This document shows positions 38,216 through 49,473 of a stretch of 64,000 nt of DNA, piece by piece. Position 1 is the stretch's first letter. Each line of letters opens with the position of its first letter. The notes under the pieces were generated by a model. It was not told where the DNA came from, made no database searches, and was given only the letters and a program-made list of their open reading frames with translations. Source of the DNA: Inmirania thermothiophila (lineage in GTDB: Bacteria > Pseudomonadota > Gammaproteobacteria > DSM-100275); assembly GCF_003751635.1 (NCBI RefSeq), contig NZ_RJVI01000001.1, forward strand, positions 970,726 through 1,034,725. The letters are read 5' to 3'. The position numbers and the translations under genes were made by a program.

Positions 38216-38965
38216 ATGGGCGGGTTCGCGAGGCGCTGGTGGGTGGTGCTGGGGGTGGCCCTCGCGGTGGGGGCACCGGCGCAGGCGGGCTGGCTCGACC
38301 GGCTCAAGGGCGCCCTCGGGAAGGCGGCGCCGGGGCAGGCGGGGGAGGCGCCCGCCGGGCTTTCCACCGAGGAGATCACGGCGGGCCTGCGCGAGGCCCT
38401 GATCGAGGCGGCGCGCCGTGCGGCGCAGCGGGCCTCGGCCCCCGGCGGGTTCCTGGACGACCCGCGCATCCATGTCCCGCTGCCGGAGAGGCTGGAGAAG
38501 GCGGCGGCGCTGGCGCGCCGCTTCGGCCTCGGGGGGCAGGCCGACGCCTTCGAGGAGACCCTCAACCGGGCCGCCGAGCGGGCGGCGGCGGAGGCCTTTC
38601 CGGTCCTCGCCGAGGCCGTGCGGGGGCTGACCTTCGAGGACGTGCAGGCGGTGTGGCAGGGCGGCGAGACCGCGGCCACCGATTACCTGCGCCGGACCAC
38701 GCGCGATGCGCTCTACGCCCGCTTCCTGCCGGTGGTGCGGCAGGCCGCCTCCGAGGTCGGGGTTACCCGCGCCTACCAGCGGCTCGCCGGCCGCCCGGAG
38801 ATCGCCTCCTACGTGGCGGGTTCGGACCTCGACCTCGACCACTACGTCACGGAGAAGGCGCTGGACGGGCTCTTCACCCTGGTGGCCGAGGAGGAGCGGC
38901 GGATCCGCACCGACCCCGTGGCGCGGAGCACCGATCTGCTGCGGCGGGTCTTCGGCGCCCTCTGA
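38216..38965 (+). CDS. DUF4197 family exported protein
   Basis: The 249-residue protein has a signal peptide ending APAQA and the DUF4197 pattern: STEEITAGLREALIEAARRA, DDPRIHVPLPERLEKAA, FEDVQAVWQGGETAATDYLR and LDLDHYVTEKALDGLF. It should be periplasmic and mostly helical. No function is established for the family. It starts 44 bp after acylphosphatase and converges with the transglycosylase gene, leaving an 8-bp gap. Confidence 0.87.
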   Translation: MGGFARRWWVVLGVALAVGAPAQAGWLDRLKGALGKAAPGQAGEAPAGLSTEEITAGLREALIEAARRAAQRASAPGGFLDDPRIHVPLPERLEKAAALARRFGLGGQADAFEETLNRAAERAAAEAFPVLAEAVRGLTFEDVQAVWQGGETAATDYLRRTTRDALYARFLPVVRQAASEVGVTRAYQRLAGRPEIASYVAGSDLDLDHYVTEKALDGLFTLVAEEERRIRTDPVARSTDLLRRVFGAL

Positions 38966-38973
38966 GGGGGGCG

Positions 38974-39528
38974 TCAGCGGAACCAGCGGCGGTTGAGGGC
39001 GTCGAGGACGCGGCCCGGGTAGCGGGGGCTGCCGAGGCTGCCGTTGTAGCGGGCGAGCGCCCGCACGAGGTCCCCGTCCTCGCGGTCCAGGTAGTAGCGC
39101 AGGATGGTGCAGCCCAGGCGCAGGTTGGTGCGGGGGTCGAAGAGGTTGTCCTCGGGGTGGCCGATCTCCTCGAGCCAGAAGGGCATCACCTGCATCAGCC
39201 CCTGGGCGCCGCTTTCGGAGATGGCGAAGCGGTCGAAGCCGCTCTCCACCTCGATCACCGCGAGCACGAGCTCCGGGGGGAGGCCGGCGCGGGTGGCCTC
39301 GCGGTGCACGAGGCGCAGGAGCCGGAGGCGCTCGTCGGGATCGGGCAGGAACGGGGCGAGGCGCGTGGCCATGTCCAGCAGCCAGACCTCGGCCTCGAAG
39401 CGGTCGCCGAAGCTGTCCGCTGCCTCGATCGCCGCGCGCAGGGCCGCGCGCAGGGCGGGATCGACCGGGGGCGCGGCGTAGGCGGCGAGGGCGGAGGCGA
39501 GGAGCAGCGCCGGCAGCGCCCGGCGCAC
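38974..39528 (-). CDS. Lytic transglycosylase domain protein
   Basis: The 184-residue exported protein has a signal peptide ending AYA and a compact SLT domain: LAVIEVESGFDRFAISESGAQGLMQVMPFW. The catalytic Glu lies in VIEVESGF. The GCTILRYYLDR and ALARYNGS segments complete the fold. It would cleave the glycan strands of peptidoglycan. It lacks the LysM or substrate modules of the large MltD/Slt70 enzymes. GTG at 39528 follows the proS stop by 4 bp, so the two are cotranscribed. Confidence 0.88.
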   Translation of the reverse strand: MRRALPALLLASALAAYAAPPVDPALRAALRAAIEAADSFGDRFEAEVWLLDMATRLAPFLPDPDERLRLLRLVHREATRAGLPPELVLAVIEVESGFDRFAISESGAQGLMQVMPFWLEEIGHPEDNLFDPRTNLRLGCTILRYYLDREDGDLVRALARYNGSLGSPRYPGRVLDALNRRWFR

Positions 39529-39532
39529 GGGC

Positions 39533-41242
39533 TCAGCCCCCCGCGCCCACCCCGAGCCGCTCGAGGAGGGCCTGCGGCGGCAGCGCCTCCGCCTCGGCCT
39601 CGCCGCGGCGCTTGTACTCCACGACCCCGCGCCCGAGCCCGCGCTCGCCGACGACGACGCGGTGCGGGATGCCGATGAGGTCGAGGTCGGCGAACATCAC
39701 GCCGGGACGGACGTCGCGGTCGTCCAGCAGCACCTCCACGCCGGCCGCGCACAGCCGCGCGTAGAGCGCGTCGGCGGCCTCGCGCACCGCGGCCGAGCGG
39801 TGGTACTGGATGGGGGCGATGGCGACGCGGAACGGGGCGATGGGCTCGGGCCAGACGATGCCGTGCTCGTCGTGGTTCTGCTCGATGGCGGCGGCGACCA
39901 CGCGGCTGACGCCGATGCCGTAGCAGCCCATGGTGAGGACCACGGAGCGTCCGGCCTCGTCGAGCACCGTGGCGCCCATGGCCGCGCTGTACTTGTCGCC
40001 GAGCTGGAAGATGTGGCCGACCTCGATGCCGCGGCGGATGCGCAGGCGCCCGCGCCCGTCGGGGCTGGGATCGCCCTCCACCACGTTGCGGATGTCGGCG
40101 GTGCGCGGCTCGGGCAGGTCCCGCCCCCAGTTGACGCCCCGCAGGTGGAAGCCCTCCTCGTTGGCGCCGCAGACGAAGTCGGCCACGTGCGCCGCGGCGT
40201 GATCCACGATCACCGGCATCTGCAGGCCCACCGGGCCCAGCGACCCGGGCCCGCAGCCCACCGCAGCGGCGATCTCCTCGGCGGTGGCGAAGCGCAGCGG
40301 GCTCGCCACCTCCGGCAGTTTCGCCGCCTTGACCGCGTTGAGCTCGTGGTCGCCCCGCACCACCAGCGCCACCAGTCCGCCCTCGGCGCCGGCCACGAGC
40401 AGGGTCTTGAGGCAGCGCGCGGGTTCGACGCCGAGAAATGTCGAGACCGCCTCGATGGTGTGCGCCCCCGGGGTCGCGACCCGCTCCATGGCCTGCGCCG
40501 GGGCCGGGCGCGCGCCCTCGGGGGGAAGCGCCTCGGCGAGCTCGACGTTGGCGGCGTAGTCGCTCTCGTCGGAGAAGGCGATGGCGTCCTCGCCCGAGTC
40601 GGCGAGGACCATGAACTCGTGGGAGACGGCGCCGCCGATGGCGCCGGAGTCGGCGCGCACGGCGCGGAACTCGAGGCCGCAGCGGCGGAAGACCGCGCTG
40701 TAGGCCTCGTGCATGCGGGCGTAGGTCTCCTCCAGCGAGGCCTGGTCGAGGTGGAAGGAGTAGGCGTCCTTCATCAGGAACTCGCGCGCCCGCATGACGC
40801 CGAAGCGGGGGCGGATCTCGTCGCGGAACTTGGTCTGGATCTGGTAGTAGAGCAGCGGGAGCTGGCGGTAGCTGGAGATCTCGCGGCGCACCAGGTCGGT
40901 GATCACCTCCTCGTGAGTGGGCCCGAAGCAGAAGTCGCGCTGGTGGCGGTCGCGGACGCGCAGAAGCTCCGGCCCGTACTGCTCCCAGCGCCCCGACTCC
41001 TGCCACAGCTCCGCCGGCTGCACCGCGGGCATCAGGACCTCGAGCCCGCCGATGCGGTCCATCTCCTCGCGCACGATCTGCTCGACCTTGCGCAGGACCC
41101 GCAGCCCCAGCGGCAGCCAGGTGTAGATGCCGGCGGCCAGGCGCCGGATGAGCCCGGCCCGCAGCATGTAGCGGTGGCTGACCACCTCGGCGTCCGCCGG
41201 GCTCTCCTTGAGGGTGTGAAGGGGAAACTGGCTGGTGCGCAT
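39533..41242 (-). CDS. proS: Prolyl-tRNA synthetase
   Basis: The 569-residue bacterial-type class II synthetase includes the editing (INS) domain. Motif 1 is in [20 protein letters not shown], motif 2 in [21 protein letters not shown], and motif 3 in [13 protein letters not shown]. The editing domain spans roughly residues 230-390 and the C-terminal anticodon-binding domain follows. Length is typical (about 570). It heads a two-gene unit with the transglycosylase gene. Confidence 0.97.
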   Translation of the reverse strand: MRTSQFPLHTLKESPADAEVVSHRYMLRAGLIRRLAAGIYTWLPLGLRVLRKVEQIVREEMDRIGGLEVLMPAVQPAELWQESGRWEQYGPELLRVRDRHQRDFCFGPTHEEVITDLVRREISSYRQLPLLYYQIQTKFRDEIRPRFGVMRAREFLMKDAYSFHLDQASLEETYARMHEAYSAVFRRCGLEFRAVRADSGAIGGAVSHEFMVLADSGEDAIAFSDESDYAANVELAEALPPEGARPAPAQAMERVATPGAHTIEAVSTFLGVEPARCLKTLLVAGAEGGLVALVVRGDHELNAVKAAKLPEVASPLRFATAEEIAAAVGCGPGSLGPVGLQMPVIVDHAAAHVADFVCGANEEGFHLRGVNWGRDLPEPRTADIRNVVEGDPSPDGRGRLRIRRGIEVGHIFQLGDKYSAAMGATVLDEAGRSVVLTMGCYGIGVSRVVAAAIEQNHDEHGIVWPEPIAPFRVAIAPIQYHRSAAVREAADALYARLCAAGVEVLLDDRDVRPGVMFADLDLIGIPHRVVVGERGLGRGVVEYKRRGEAEAEALPPQALLERLGVGAGG

Positions 41243-41258
41243 GGGCTCTCCTGCGGGT

Positions 41259-41609
41259 TCAGCGGGCGAAGGTGCGGCGGTTCCAGCCGAAGAGGTCGCG
41301 CTCGAGGTCGGTGAACTCGATGTAGGTGCGCTCCGCGGGCACGCCGAGGTGCTTCTCCACCAGGCCGCAGAGCGCCGCGGAGAGCTCCTCGGTGCGATGG
41401 CGGGGCAGTCCGATGCTCTTGAGCTCGAGGTAGGCGCAGGGCGCGTCCTCGCCGGCGAAGGCCATGGGCACGCCGTCCTCCAGCGCCACCATCATGTAGC
41501 GCTCGGGCTTGCCGAGGATCTCGGCCACCGCCCGCGAGAGGGCGCGCAGGACCGGCGCACGGTCCTCCGCGGCGAGCGTGGCGCTCGTCTGTAGGCGCAG
41601 GTACGGCAT
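41259..41609 (-). CDS. MIF/tautomerase-superfamily protein
   Basis: The 116-residue protein starts MPYLRL, exposing Pro2 as the catalytic N-terminal proline after Met removal. The phenylpyruvate-tautomerase/MIF fold is supported by [31 protein letters not shown] and [18 protein letters not shown]. Substrates in bacteria are unknown; the resemblance to MIF is structural. It lies 16 bp upstream of proS on the same strand and 10 bp after the DUF4124 gene. Confidence 0.88.
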   Translation of the reverse strand: MPYLRLQTSATLAAEDRAPVLRALSRAVAEILGKPERYMMVALEDGVPMAFAGEDAPCAYLELKSIGLPRHRTEELSAALCGLVEKHLGVPAERTYIEFTDLERDLFGWNRRTFAR

Positions 41610-41619
41610 GGCGGAATCC

Positions 41620-42042
41620 TCAGGAGTCGGTGCAGAAGCGGCGGATCTGCGCCCGGGCGGCCTCGATTCTCCGTTGGCGCTCCTCGGCCGTCAAGGTGAC
41701 GACCCGCCCGTCCGGCAGGCGGTAGCGGCGCACTGCGGTGATGGTGAGCTGGCCGAGGTTGGCGCGGGCGCGGCGGCAGTTCTCGGCCGCGACCTCGGGC
41801 GGGACGCGCGCCTGCGGCGCGGCCGGGGCGGGCGCCGCCTGGCGCTGCGGCGCAGGCGGTGCCGCGGGCGGGCGGGGCGGCGGGGCCGGCCCGCGGCCGA
41901 GCTGCAGCGGGGTCGCCTCGCGGCCGGGCGGCGGGGCCGCCCCGTAGTGGACCACGCCCTCGTCGTCGGTCCAGCGGTAGACCGTCGCCGCCATGGCCGG
42001 CGGCAGCGCGAGCACGGCGGCGAGCACGAGCAGCGGACGCAT
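41620..42042 (-). CDS. DUF4124 domain-containing exported protein
   Basis: The 140-residue protein has a signal peptide ending AMA and the DUF4124 start [17 protein letters not shown] proline/alanine-rich linker follows, then a conserved C-terminal part with [13 protein letters not shown] and a closing RRFC. The paired cysteines may form a disulfide in the periplasm. The ATG is preceded by GGGAGGT. The function of the family is unknown. It heads an apparent operon with the tautomerase and proS. Confidence 0.82.
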   Translation of the reverse strand: MRPLLVLAAVLALPPAMAATVYRWTDDEGVVHYGAAPPPGREATPLQLGRGPAPPPRPPAAPPAPQRQAAPAPAAPQARVPPEVAAENCRRARANLGQLTITAVRRYRLPDGRVVTLTAEERQRRIEAARAQIRRFCTDS

Positions 42043-42073
42043 GGGCGGGACCTCCCTGCGGCGATGCGGCGCC

Positions 42074-42102
42074 TTGACCGCATCATGGGAACACCATATA
42101 AG
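42074..42102 (+). promoter_or_regulatory. Putative ilvBHC promoter
   Basis: TTGACC (42074-42079) and TATAAG (42097-42102) are separated by exactly 17 bases. The predicted start near 42109 gives a leader of about 96 bases before the ilvB GTG. That leader has a GC-rich hairpin around 42143-42162, but I saw no leader peptide rich in Ile, Val or Leu. Confidence 0.65.
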
Positions 42103-42204
42103 AGACCTTCGCCCGGGGAAACTCCAGCCTTTTCGGAGCACGGTCCGCCCGTGCGGGCCGAAGCCCGTCGTCGCAACCGCGCCGCAGCCGAGGAGAGCGC
42201 AGCA

Positions 42205-43905
42205 GTGGAACTCAGTGGTGCCGAGATCTTCGTGGAGTGCCTCAAGCAGGAGGGGGTGGAGCACATCTTCGGCTATCCCGGCGGCGCGGTCCTGCACATC
42301 TACGACGCCCTGTTCAGCCAGGAGGACGTCAAGCACGTCCTCGTCCGCCACGAGCAGGCGGCGGCCCACGCCGCCGACGGCTACGCCCGCGCCACCGGGC
42401 GCCCGGGCGTGGTCCTGGTGACCTCGGGCCCGGGCGCCACCAACGTGGTCACCGGCATCGCCACCGCCTACATGGACTCCTCGCCGCTGGTGGTCTTCAC
42501 CGGCCAGGTGCCGACCCAGCTCATCGGCAACGACGCCTTCCAGGAGGTCGACACCGTCGGCATCACGCGCCCGTGCGTCAAGCACAACTTCCTCGTCAAG
42601 CGGGTCGAGGACCTCGCCCTCACCATCAAGAAGGCCTTCTACATCGCCACCAGCGGACGCCCGGGGCCGGTGGTGGTGGACATCCCGAAGAACGTCACCG
42701 ACCCCAACGTCAAGGTGCCGTTCCACTACCCGAAGCGCATCTCCATGCGCTCGTACAACCCCGTGCGCAAGGGGCACACCGGGCAGATCAAGCGCGCCGT
42801 CGAGCTCATGCTCTCGGCCCGGCGCCCGGTGATCTACACCGGCGGCGGCGTGGTGCTGGGCGGCGGCTCGAAGCTGCTGACGGAGCTGGCGCGCATGCTC
42901 GGCTTCCCCGTCACCAACACGCTCATGGGGCTCGGGGGCTATCCCGGCACCGACCGGCAGTTCCTCGGCATGCTGGGCATGCATGGCACCTACGAGGCCA
43001 ACATGGCGATGCACCACTGCGACGTGCTCATCGCCATCGGCGCCCGCTTCGACGACCGCGTCACCGGCAACGTCGCCAAGTTCTGCCCCTACGCCAAGAT
43101 CATCCACGTCGACATCGACCCCTCTTCCATCTCCAAGAACGTGCGCGTGGACATCCCCATCGTGGGGCCGGTGGACGACGTCCTGCGCCAGATGATCGGC
43201 CTCATCCGCGAGAGCGGGCGCCGGCCCGACGAGGGCGCCCTGCGCGAGTGGTGGGAGCAGATCGAGGAGTGGCGCGCCAAGCAGTGCCTGCGCTACCGCC
43301 CGAGCAAGGAGGTCATCAAGCCGCAGTACGTCATCGAGACCCTCTACAAGGTCACCCGCGGCAAGGCCTACGTCACCTCCGACGTCGGCCAGCACCAGAT
43401 GTGGGCGGCGCAGTACTACCGCTTCGACGAGCCCTACCACTGGATCAACTCCGGCGGCCTCGGCACCATGGGCTTCGGCCTGCCGGCGGCGATGGGGGTG
43501 CAGATCGCGCACCCGGACGCCGACGTCGTCTGCGTCACCGGCGAGGGCAGCATCCAGATGAACATCCAGGAGCTGTCCACCTGCCGCCAGTACGGGCTGC
43601 CGATCAAGATCGTCAATCTCAACAACCGCTACCTGGGCATGGTGCGCCAGTGGCAGGAGCTCTTCTACCAGGGGCGCTACGCCATGTCCTACATGGACGC
43701 GCTGCCCGACTTCGTCAAGCTGGCCGAGGCCTACGGGCACGTGGGGATGCGCGTCGAGCGGCCGGAGGAGGTGGAGCCCGCCCTGCGCAAGGCCCTCGAG
43801 ATGAAGGATCGGCTCGTCTTCCTCGACTTCGTCACCGACCAGACCGAGAACGTCTACCCGATGATCCCCGCCGGGGCGGGGCTGGACGAGATGATCCTGC
43901 TCTGA
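42205..43905 (+). CDS. ilvB: Acetolactate synthase large (catalytic) subunit
   Basis: The 566-residue ThDP enzyme forms acetolactate or acetohydroxybutyrate, the first common step of branched-chain amino acid synthesis. Catalytic Glu50 is in [19 protein letters not shown]. The FAD/substrate loop [12 protein letters not shown] and the ThDP/Mg motif beginning [12 protein letters not shown] and ending [12 protein letters not shown] are present. GTG at 42205 follows GAGGAG by about 9 bases and gives the standard N-terminus [12 protein letters not shown]. ilvH and ilvC follow on the same strand. Confidence 0.96.
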   Translation: MELSGAEIFVECLKQEGVEHIFGYPGGAVLHIYDALFSQEDVKHVLVRHEQAAAHAADGYARATGRPGVVLVTSGPGATNVVTGIATAYMDSSPLVVFTGQVPTQLIGNDAFQEVDTVGITRPCVKHNFLVKRVEDLALTIKKAFYIATSGRPGPVVVDIPKNVTDPNVKVPFHYPKRISMRSYNPVRKGHTGQIKRAVELMLSARRPVIYTGGGVVLGGGSKLLTELARMLGFPVTNTLMGLGGYPGTDRQFLGMLGMHGTYEANMAMHHCDVLIAIGARFDDRVTGNVAKFCPYAKIIHVDIDPSSISKNVRVDIPIVGPVDDVLRQMIGLIRESGRRPDEGALREWWEQIEEWRAKQCLRYRPSKEVIKPQYVIETLYKVTRGKAYVTSDVGQHQMWAAQYYRFDEPYHWINSGGLGTMGFGLPAAMGVQIAHPDADVVCVTGEGSIQMNIQELSTCRQYGLPIKIVNLNNRYLGMVRQWQELFYQGRYAMSYMDALPDFVKLAEAYGHVGMRVERPEEVEPALRKALEMKDRLVFLDFVTDQTENVYPMIPAGAGLDEMILL

Positions 43906-43943
43906 GGCGGCAAGGGGCGGGGGCACGGATTCAGGTAGGGACC

Positions 43944-45501
<1,558 letters not shown>

Positions 45502-45509
45502 GCACGGCC

Positions 45510-46142
45510 ATGATCCTGCCGGAGGGGCGCTACCTGGCGGCGCTCGGCGTGGCGGCGGCCCTCGCCGCGGCCGCCGCCGACCGCCCCCTGGCGGCCGCGG
45601 CCGCGGCTGCGCTCGGGACCGCCGCGGCCTGGCTCTTCCGCGATCCCGAGCGGGCGGTGCCGGCGGTGCCGCTGGGCATCGTCAGCCCCTGCGACGGGCG
45701 GGTGCTGCGCGTCGGGCGGGTGCGGGACCCCTTCCTCGGGCGCGAGGCGGTGGAGGTGGCGATCCGCATGCCGCTGCTCGGCGGCTACGTCCTGCGTGCG
45801 CCGGTGGAGGGACGGGTGATGGAGCTGGGGCGCCCCCCCTTCGTGCCGGAGGGGGAGGACGGGGATGCCGTCGGGGTGTGGCTGCGCACCGACGAGGGTG
45901 ACGACGTGGTGCTGGTGCTGCCGGGCCGCATCGGGCGCGGGCGGGTGCGGCTTGCGGTGCGCGCGGGCGAGCGGCTCGGCCAGGGCCAGCGCTGCGGCCG
46001 GGTGCGCCTCGGCACCGAGGTGGGGCTGCTGCTGCCGGCGACGAGCCGGATCGGCGTGCAGCCGGGGACGCGCCTGCTCGCCGGCAGCCACCTCGTGGGC
46101 GAGCTGGTGCACGCGCAACCGCGGGAGGCGGCGACGGCATGA
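45510..46142 (+). CDS. Degenerate phosphatidylserine-decarboxylase-like protein
   Basis: The 210-residue protein aligns with short bacterial Psd proenzymes: WLFRDPERAVP, IVSPCDGRV with the catalytic Asp62, RAPVEGRV and GLLLP. Two critical sites are altered. The H-V-N-R block, which carries the catalytic His in Psd, reads GGYVLR here. The self-processing G-S of FGSR reads LGTE, with Thr169 in place of the Ser that becomes the pyruvoyl group. It sits between ilvC and pssA, the normal Psd position, with the pssA ATG overlapping its stop. It is probably not a normal decarboxylase; pseudoenzyme or altered processing is possible. Confidence 0.7.
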   Translation: MILPEGRYLAALGVAAALAAAAADRPLAAAAAAALGTAAAWLFRDPERAVPAVPLGIVSPCDGRVLRVGRVRDPFLGREAVEVAIRMPLLGGYVLRAPVEGRVMELGRPPFVPEGEDGDAVGVWLRTDEGDDVVLVLPGRIGRGRVRLAVRAGERLGQGQRCGRVRLGTEVGLLLPATSRIGVQPGTRLLAGSHLVGELVHAQPREAATA

Positions 46143-46897
46143 GCGGACCCGACGGCACCGGCGGGCGGGTGCGCCGCCGCGGCGTCTACCTCCTGCCCAA
46201 CCTCTTCACCACCGCGGCGCTCTTCGCCGGCTTCTACGCCATCGTCGCCGCCATGGGCGGGCGCTACGAGGCGGCGGCGGTGGCCGTCTACGTCGCCATG
46301 CTCATGGACGGGCTCGACGGACGCGTGGCACGCCTGACCCAGACCCAGTCCGAGTTCGGCGTCCAGTACGACAGCCTCGCCGACGTCGTCTCCTTCGGCC
46401 TCGCCCCGGCCCTGGTGGTCTACCAGTGGGCGCTGGTGGGGCTCGGCAAGCCGGGCTGGCTGGCGGCGTTCCTCTACGCCGCCTGCGCGGCGCTGCGCCT
46501 TGCGCGCTTCAACACCCAGGTGGGGATCGTCGACAAGCGCTTCTTCCAGGGGCTGGCGAGCCCGCCGGCGGCGGCGCTGGTGACGGGCCTGGTGTGGGTC
46601 GGCGCCCAGGCGGGGTGGGACGGGCGGGCGCTGGCGCTGCCGGCCTTCGCCCTCACCATCGCCGCCGGCCTGCTCATGGTCAGCAACATCCGCTACTACA
46701 GCTTCAAGGACATCGACCTCAAGGGTCGTGTCCCCTTCATGGCCGCGGTGGCGGTGGCGGTCCTCTTCGCCGTGGTCTTCGTGCAGCCGGCCGTGGTCCT
46801 GTTCACCATGGCGGCGGTCTACGCCCTCTCGGGACCGGTGTGGACGGTGGCCGGGCTCCGGCGCCGGCGCGCCGCCCGCCGCGGCGGGCAGGGCTGA
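46139..46897 (+). CDS. pssA: CDP-diacylglycerol-serine O-phosphatidyltransferase
   Basis: The 252-residue type II (membrane) phosphatidylserine synthase has the full CDP-alcohol motif in DGRVARLTQTQSEFGVQYDSLAD. It also has YLLPNLFTTAALFAGFYAI and ALRLARFNTQ helices and about eight membrane segments. It makes phosphatidylserine for phosphatidylethanolamine synthesis. The start overlaps the psd-like stop (ATGA). A promoter for the leuA leader starts 4 bp after its stop. Confidence 0.95.
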   Translation: MSGPDGTGGRVRRRGVYLLPNLFTTAALFAGFYAIVAAMGGRYEAAAVAVYVAMLMDGLDGRVARLTQTQSEFGVQYDSLADVVSFGLAPALVVYQWALVGLGKPGWLAAFLYAACAALRLARFNTQVGIVDKRFFQGLASPPAAALVTGLVWVGAQAGWDGRALALPAFALTIAAGLLMVSNIRYYSFKDIDLKGRVPFMAAVAVAVLFAVVFVQPAVVLFTMAAVYALSGPVWTVAGLRRRRAARRGGQG

Positions 46898-46900
46898 GTG

Positions 46901-46929
46901 TTGGCAGGCGGGGGGCGAGGGGCTATAGT
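46901..46929 (+). promoter_or_regulatory. Putative promoter of the leuA leader
   Basis: TTGGCA (46901-46906) and TATAGT (46924-46929) are spaced by 17 bases. The predicted transcript start near 46935 lies about 5 bases before the leader-peptide ATG. It separates leuA from the upstream ilv-pssA genes and makes leuA an independently controlled unit. Confidence 0.6.
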
Positions 46930-46939
46930 GGACTGCATC

Positions 46940-47053
46940 ATGGACCACCGCACCGGGCGCAGCACCGTCTCCCGCCGCACCGGCCTTCCGCGCCGGGGCC
47001 TTGCGCTCGGCCTTCGCCTGCTGCGACTCCTGCCGCCGCACGGCGGCAACTGA
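46940..47053 (+). CDS. leuL: Probable leuA leader peptide (attenuator)
   Basis: A 37-codon open frame directly after the promoter encodes a short basic peptide with seven Leu residues among the thirteen following its central region (LALGLRLLRLL), in codons CTT, CTC and CTG. It ends at TGA 47053, 96 bp before leuA. A stem TGCCGCC-4-GGCGGCA (47031-47048) overlaps the end of the coding part, and a second CCCCC-GC-GGGGG stem lies at 47067-47078. The arrangement fits leucine attenuation as known for leu operons. The absence of a U-run means the termination mode is uncertain. It was not long enough to stand out as a normal gene. Confidence 0.65.
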   Translation: MDHRTGRSTVSRRTGLPRRGLALGLRLLRLLPPHGGN

Positions 47054-47149
47054 ACCCACCTCACAACCCCCGCGGGGGACACCGATACGAGAGAGGCCAG
47101 GCCGGACCGGCGCAGGTCCGGGAGTCGGACACGAGCGAAGGGCAGGAAC

Positions 47150-48694
47150 ATGAGCGATCGGCTGATCATCTTCGACACCACCCTGCGCGACGGGGAGCAG
47201 AGCCCCGGCGCCTCCATGACGCGGGACGAGAAGGTGCGCATCGCCAAGGCGCTGGAGCGGCTGCGCGTCGACGTCATCGAGGCCGGCTTCCCCATCGCCA
47301 GCCCCGGGGACTTCGAGGCCGTGCAGGCGGTCGCGGAGGCGGTGCGCGAGAGCACCGTCTGCGGCCTCGCGCGGGCCAAGGACGCCGACATCGACCGCGC
47401 CGCCGAGGCGTTGCGCCCGGCGGCGCGGGCGCGCATCCACACCTTCATCGCCACCTCGCCCATCCACATGCGGGAGAAGCTGCGGCTCGAGCCCGACGAG
47501 GTGGTGGCGCACGCCGTGCGGGCGGTGCGGCGGGCGCGCCGCTACACCGACGACGTGGAGTTCTCGCCGGAGGACGCCGGCCGCTCGGAGCCCGACTTCC
47601 TCTGCCGCATCCTGGAGGCGGTGATCGCCGCCGGCGCCACCACGGTCAACATCCCCGACACCGTGGGCTACGCCCTGCCGGACCAGTTCGGGGCCCTCAT
47701 CGCCGAGCTCATGGCGCGGGTGCCCAACGCCGACAAGGCGGTGTGGTCGGTGCACTGTCACAACGACCTGGGGCTCGCGGTGGCCAACTCGCTAGCCGCG
47801 GTGCTCGCCGGCGCGCGCCAGGTGGAGTGCACCATCAACGGTCTCGGCGAGCGCGCCGGCAACGCCGCCCTCGAGGAGGTGGTGATGGCGGTGCGCACGC
47901 GCCAGGACCGCTTCCCCTGCGACACCGGCATCGACACCCGCCAGATCGTGCCCTGCTCGCGCCTGGTGGCCTCCATCACCGGCTTCCCGGTGCAGCCCAA
48001 CAAGGCGGTGGTGGGCGCCAACGCCTTCGCCCACGAGTCGGGCATCCACCAGGACGGGGTGCTCAAGAAGCGCGAGACCTACGAGATCATGCGCGCCGAG
48101 GACGTGGGCTGGAGCGCCAACCGCATCGTGCTCGGCAAGCACTCGGGCCGCAACGCCTTCCGCACGCGGCTGCGCGAGCTGGGCATCGAGTTCGACTCCG
48201 AGGAGGCCCTCAACGAGGCCTTCGCCCGCTTCAAGGAGCTCGCCGACAAGAAGCACGAGATCTACGACGAGGACCTGCAGGCCCTCGTCAGCGAGACCGC
48301 GGTGGTGACGGGGCAGGAGCGCCTGCGCCTGGTGTATCTGCGGGTCTGCAGCGAGACCGGCGAGACCCCCGAGGCCACGGTCACCGTCGCCGTGGACGGC
48401 GAGGAGCGCACGGCCACCGCGCGCGGCGACGGCCCCGTGGACGCCAGCTTCCGCGCCATCGAATCCATCGTCGCCAGCGGCACCGAGCTGCTCCTCTACT
48501 CGGTCAACAGCATCACCACCGGCACCGACGCCCAGGGCGAGGTCACGGTGCGGCTGCGCAAGAACGGGCGCGTGGTCAACGGCCAGGGGGCCGACACCGA
48601 CATCGTCATCGCCTCGGCCAAGTCCTACATCAACGCCCTCAACCGGATCCTGCAGGGCGAGCCCAAGACCCACCCCCAGGCGGGCGACGTCTGA
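47150..48694 (+). CDS. leuA: 2-Isopropylmalate synthase
   Basis: The 514-residue enzyme condenses acetyl-CoA with 2-ketoisovalerate to start leucine synthesis. [16 protein letters not shown] is at residues 8-23, the metal-binding HCHNDLG and the [17 protein letters not shown] block follow, and the C-terminal LeuA dimer domain responsible for leucine feedback begins near residue 390. Length matches the proteobacterial long form. It acts downstream of ilvBHC products encoded 3 kb upstream. leuBCD are not in the window. Confidence 0.97.
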   Translation: MSDRLIIFDTTLRDGEQSPGASMTRDEKVRIAKALERLRVDVIEAGFPIASPGDFEAVQAVAEAVRESTVCGLARAKDADIDRAAEALRPAARARIHTFIATSPIHMREKLRLEPDEVVAHAVRAVRRARRYTDDVEFSPEDAGRSEPDFLCRILEAVIAAGATTVNIPDTVGYALPDQFGALIAELMARVPNADKAVWSVHCHNDLGLAVANSLAAVLAGARQVECTINGLGERAGNAALEEVVMAVRTRQDRFPCDTGIDTRQIVPCSRLVASITGFPVQPNKAVVGANAFAHESGIHQDGVLKKRETYEIMRAEDVGWSANRIVLGKHSGRNAFRTRLRELGIEFDSEEALNEAFARFKELADKKHEIYDEDLQALVSETAVVTGQERLRLVYLRVCSETGETPEATVTVAVDGEERTATARGDGPVDASFRAIESIVASGTELLLYSVNSITTGTDAQGEVTVRLRKNGRVVNGQGADTDIVIASAKSYINALNRILQGEPKTHPQAGDV

Positions 48695-48768
48695 GCGGGC
48701 GGCCCGGGGTGGTCTTCCATCCGGTGCGGCCTTAGGCTAGGGCCCTGGGCGGCCGCGCGGTTCGGGCC

Positions 48769-49473
48769 ATGGACGCACGCCGACTCGCAGTTCTGCAGGC
48801 CATGGGCATCACGGTGTGGGTGCGCCGCACGGCGCACCCGCCCGTGGCCGCGGCGCCGCCGGGGACACCCGCCGGGGCGGGGGCGGCGCCCGACGGGCCG
48901 CAGAGCGCGGACTGGGAGCGGCTGGCCTCGCTGGTGGAGGGCTGCACCCGCTGCCCCCTGCACCGCGGCCGCACCCGCACGGTCTTCGGGGTCGGGGACC
49001 GCACCGGCCCGTGGATGGTGGTGGGCGAGGCCCCGGGGGCGGAGGAGGACCGGCGCGGCGAGCCCTTCGTGGGCCGGGCGGGTCAGTTGCTCGACCGCAT
49101 GCTCGCCGCCATCGGCCTCGTCCGCGGGCGCGGGGTCTACATCGCCAACGTCCTCAAATGCCGCCCCCCGGACAACCGCGACCCGCTGCCCGAGGAGGCG
49201 GCCGCCTGCCGGCCGTACCTGGAGCGGCAGCTCGCCCTGGTGGCGCCGCGGGTCGTCCTCGCCGTGGGCCGCATCGCGGCGCAGAACCTGCTCGGCACCG
49301 CGGAGGGTCTCGGGCGGCTGCGCGGGCGCGTCCACCGCCTGCCCGGCACCGGCGTGCCGGTGGTGGTGACCTATCACCCGGCCTACCTGCTGCGCTCGCC
49401 GCAGCAGAAGCGGCGGGCGTGGGAGGACCTGTGCCTGGCCCGCCGCGTCGCCGCCGGGGAGGCGGGGCCGTGA
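48769..49473 (+). CDS. Uracil-DNA glycosylase family protein (type 4/5-like)
   Basis: The 234-residue protein removes uracil from DNA. It has an iron-sulfur-type cysteine set ([22 protein letters not shown]) and the motif [24 protein letters not shown]. The closing active-site motif is YHPAYLL. The N-terminal 45 residues include a proline-rich linker, as in phage-SPO1-like annotated homologues. It begins 74 bp after leuA and its stop overlaps the rimI start. Confidence 0.9.
   Translation: MDARRLAVLQAMGITVWVRRTAHPPVAAAPPGTPAGAGAAPDGPQSADWERLASLVEGCTRCPLHRGRTRTVFGVGDRTGPWMVVGEAPGAEEDRRGEPFVGRAGQLLDRMLAAIGLVRGRGVYIANVLKCRPPDNRDPLPEEAAACRPYLERQLALVAPRVVLAVGRIAAQNLLGTAEGLGRLRGRVHRLPGTGVPVVVTYHPAYLLRSPQQKRRAWEDLCLARRVAAGEAGP

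Noticed and set aside
42110-42204. Attenuator with leader peptide ahead of ilvB
   Set aside because: A GC hairpin is present but no short frame enriched in Ile, Val or Leu codons follows the promoter.
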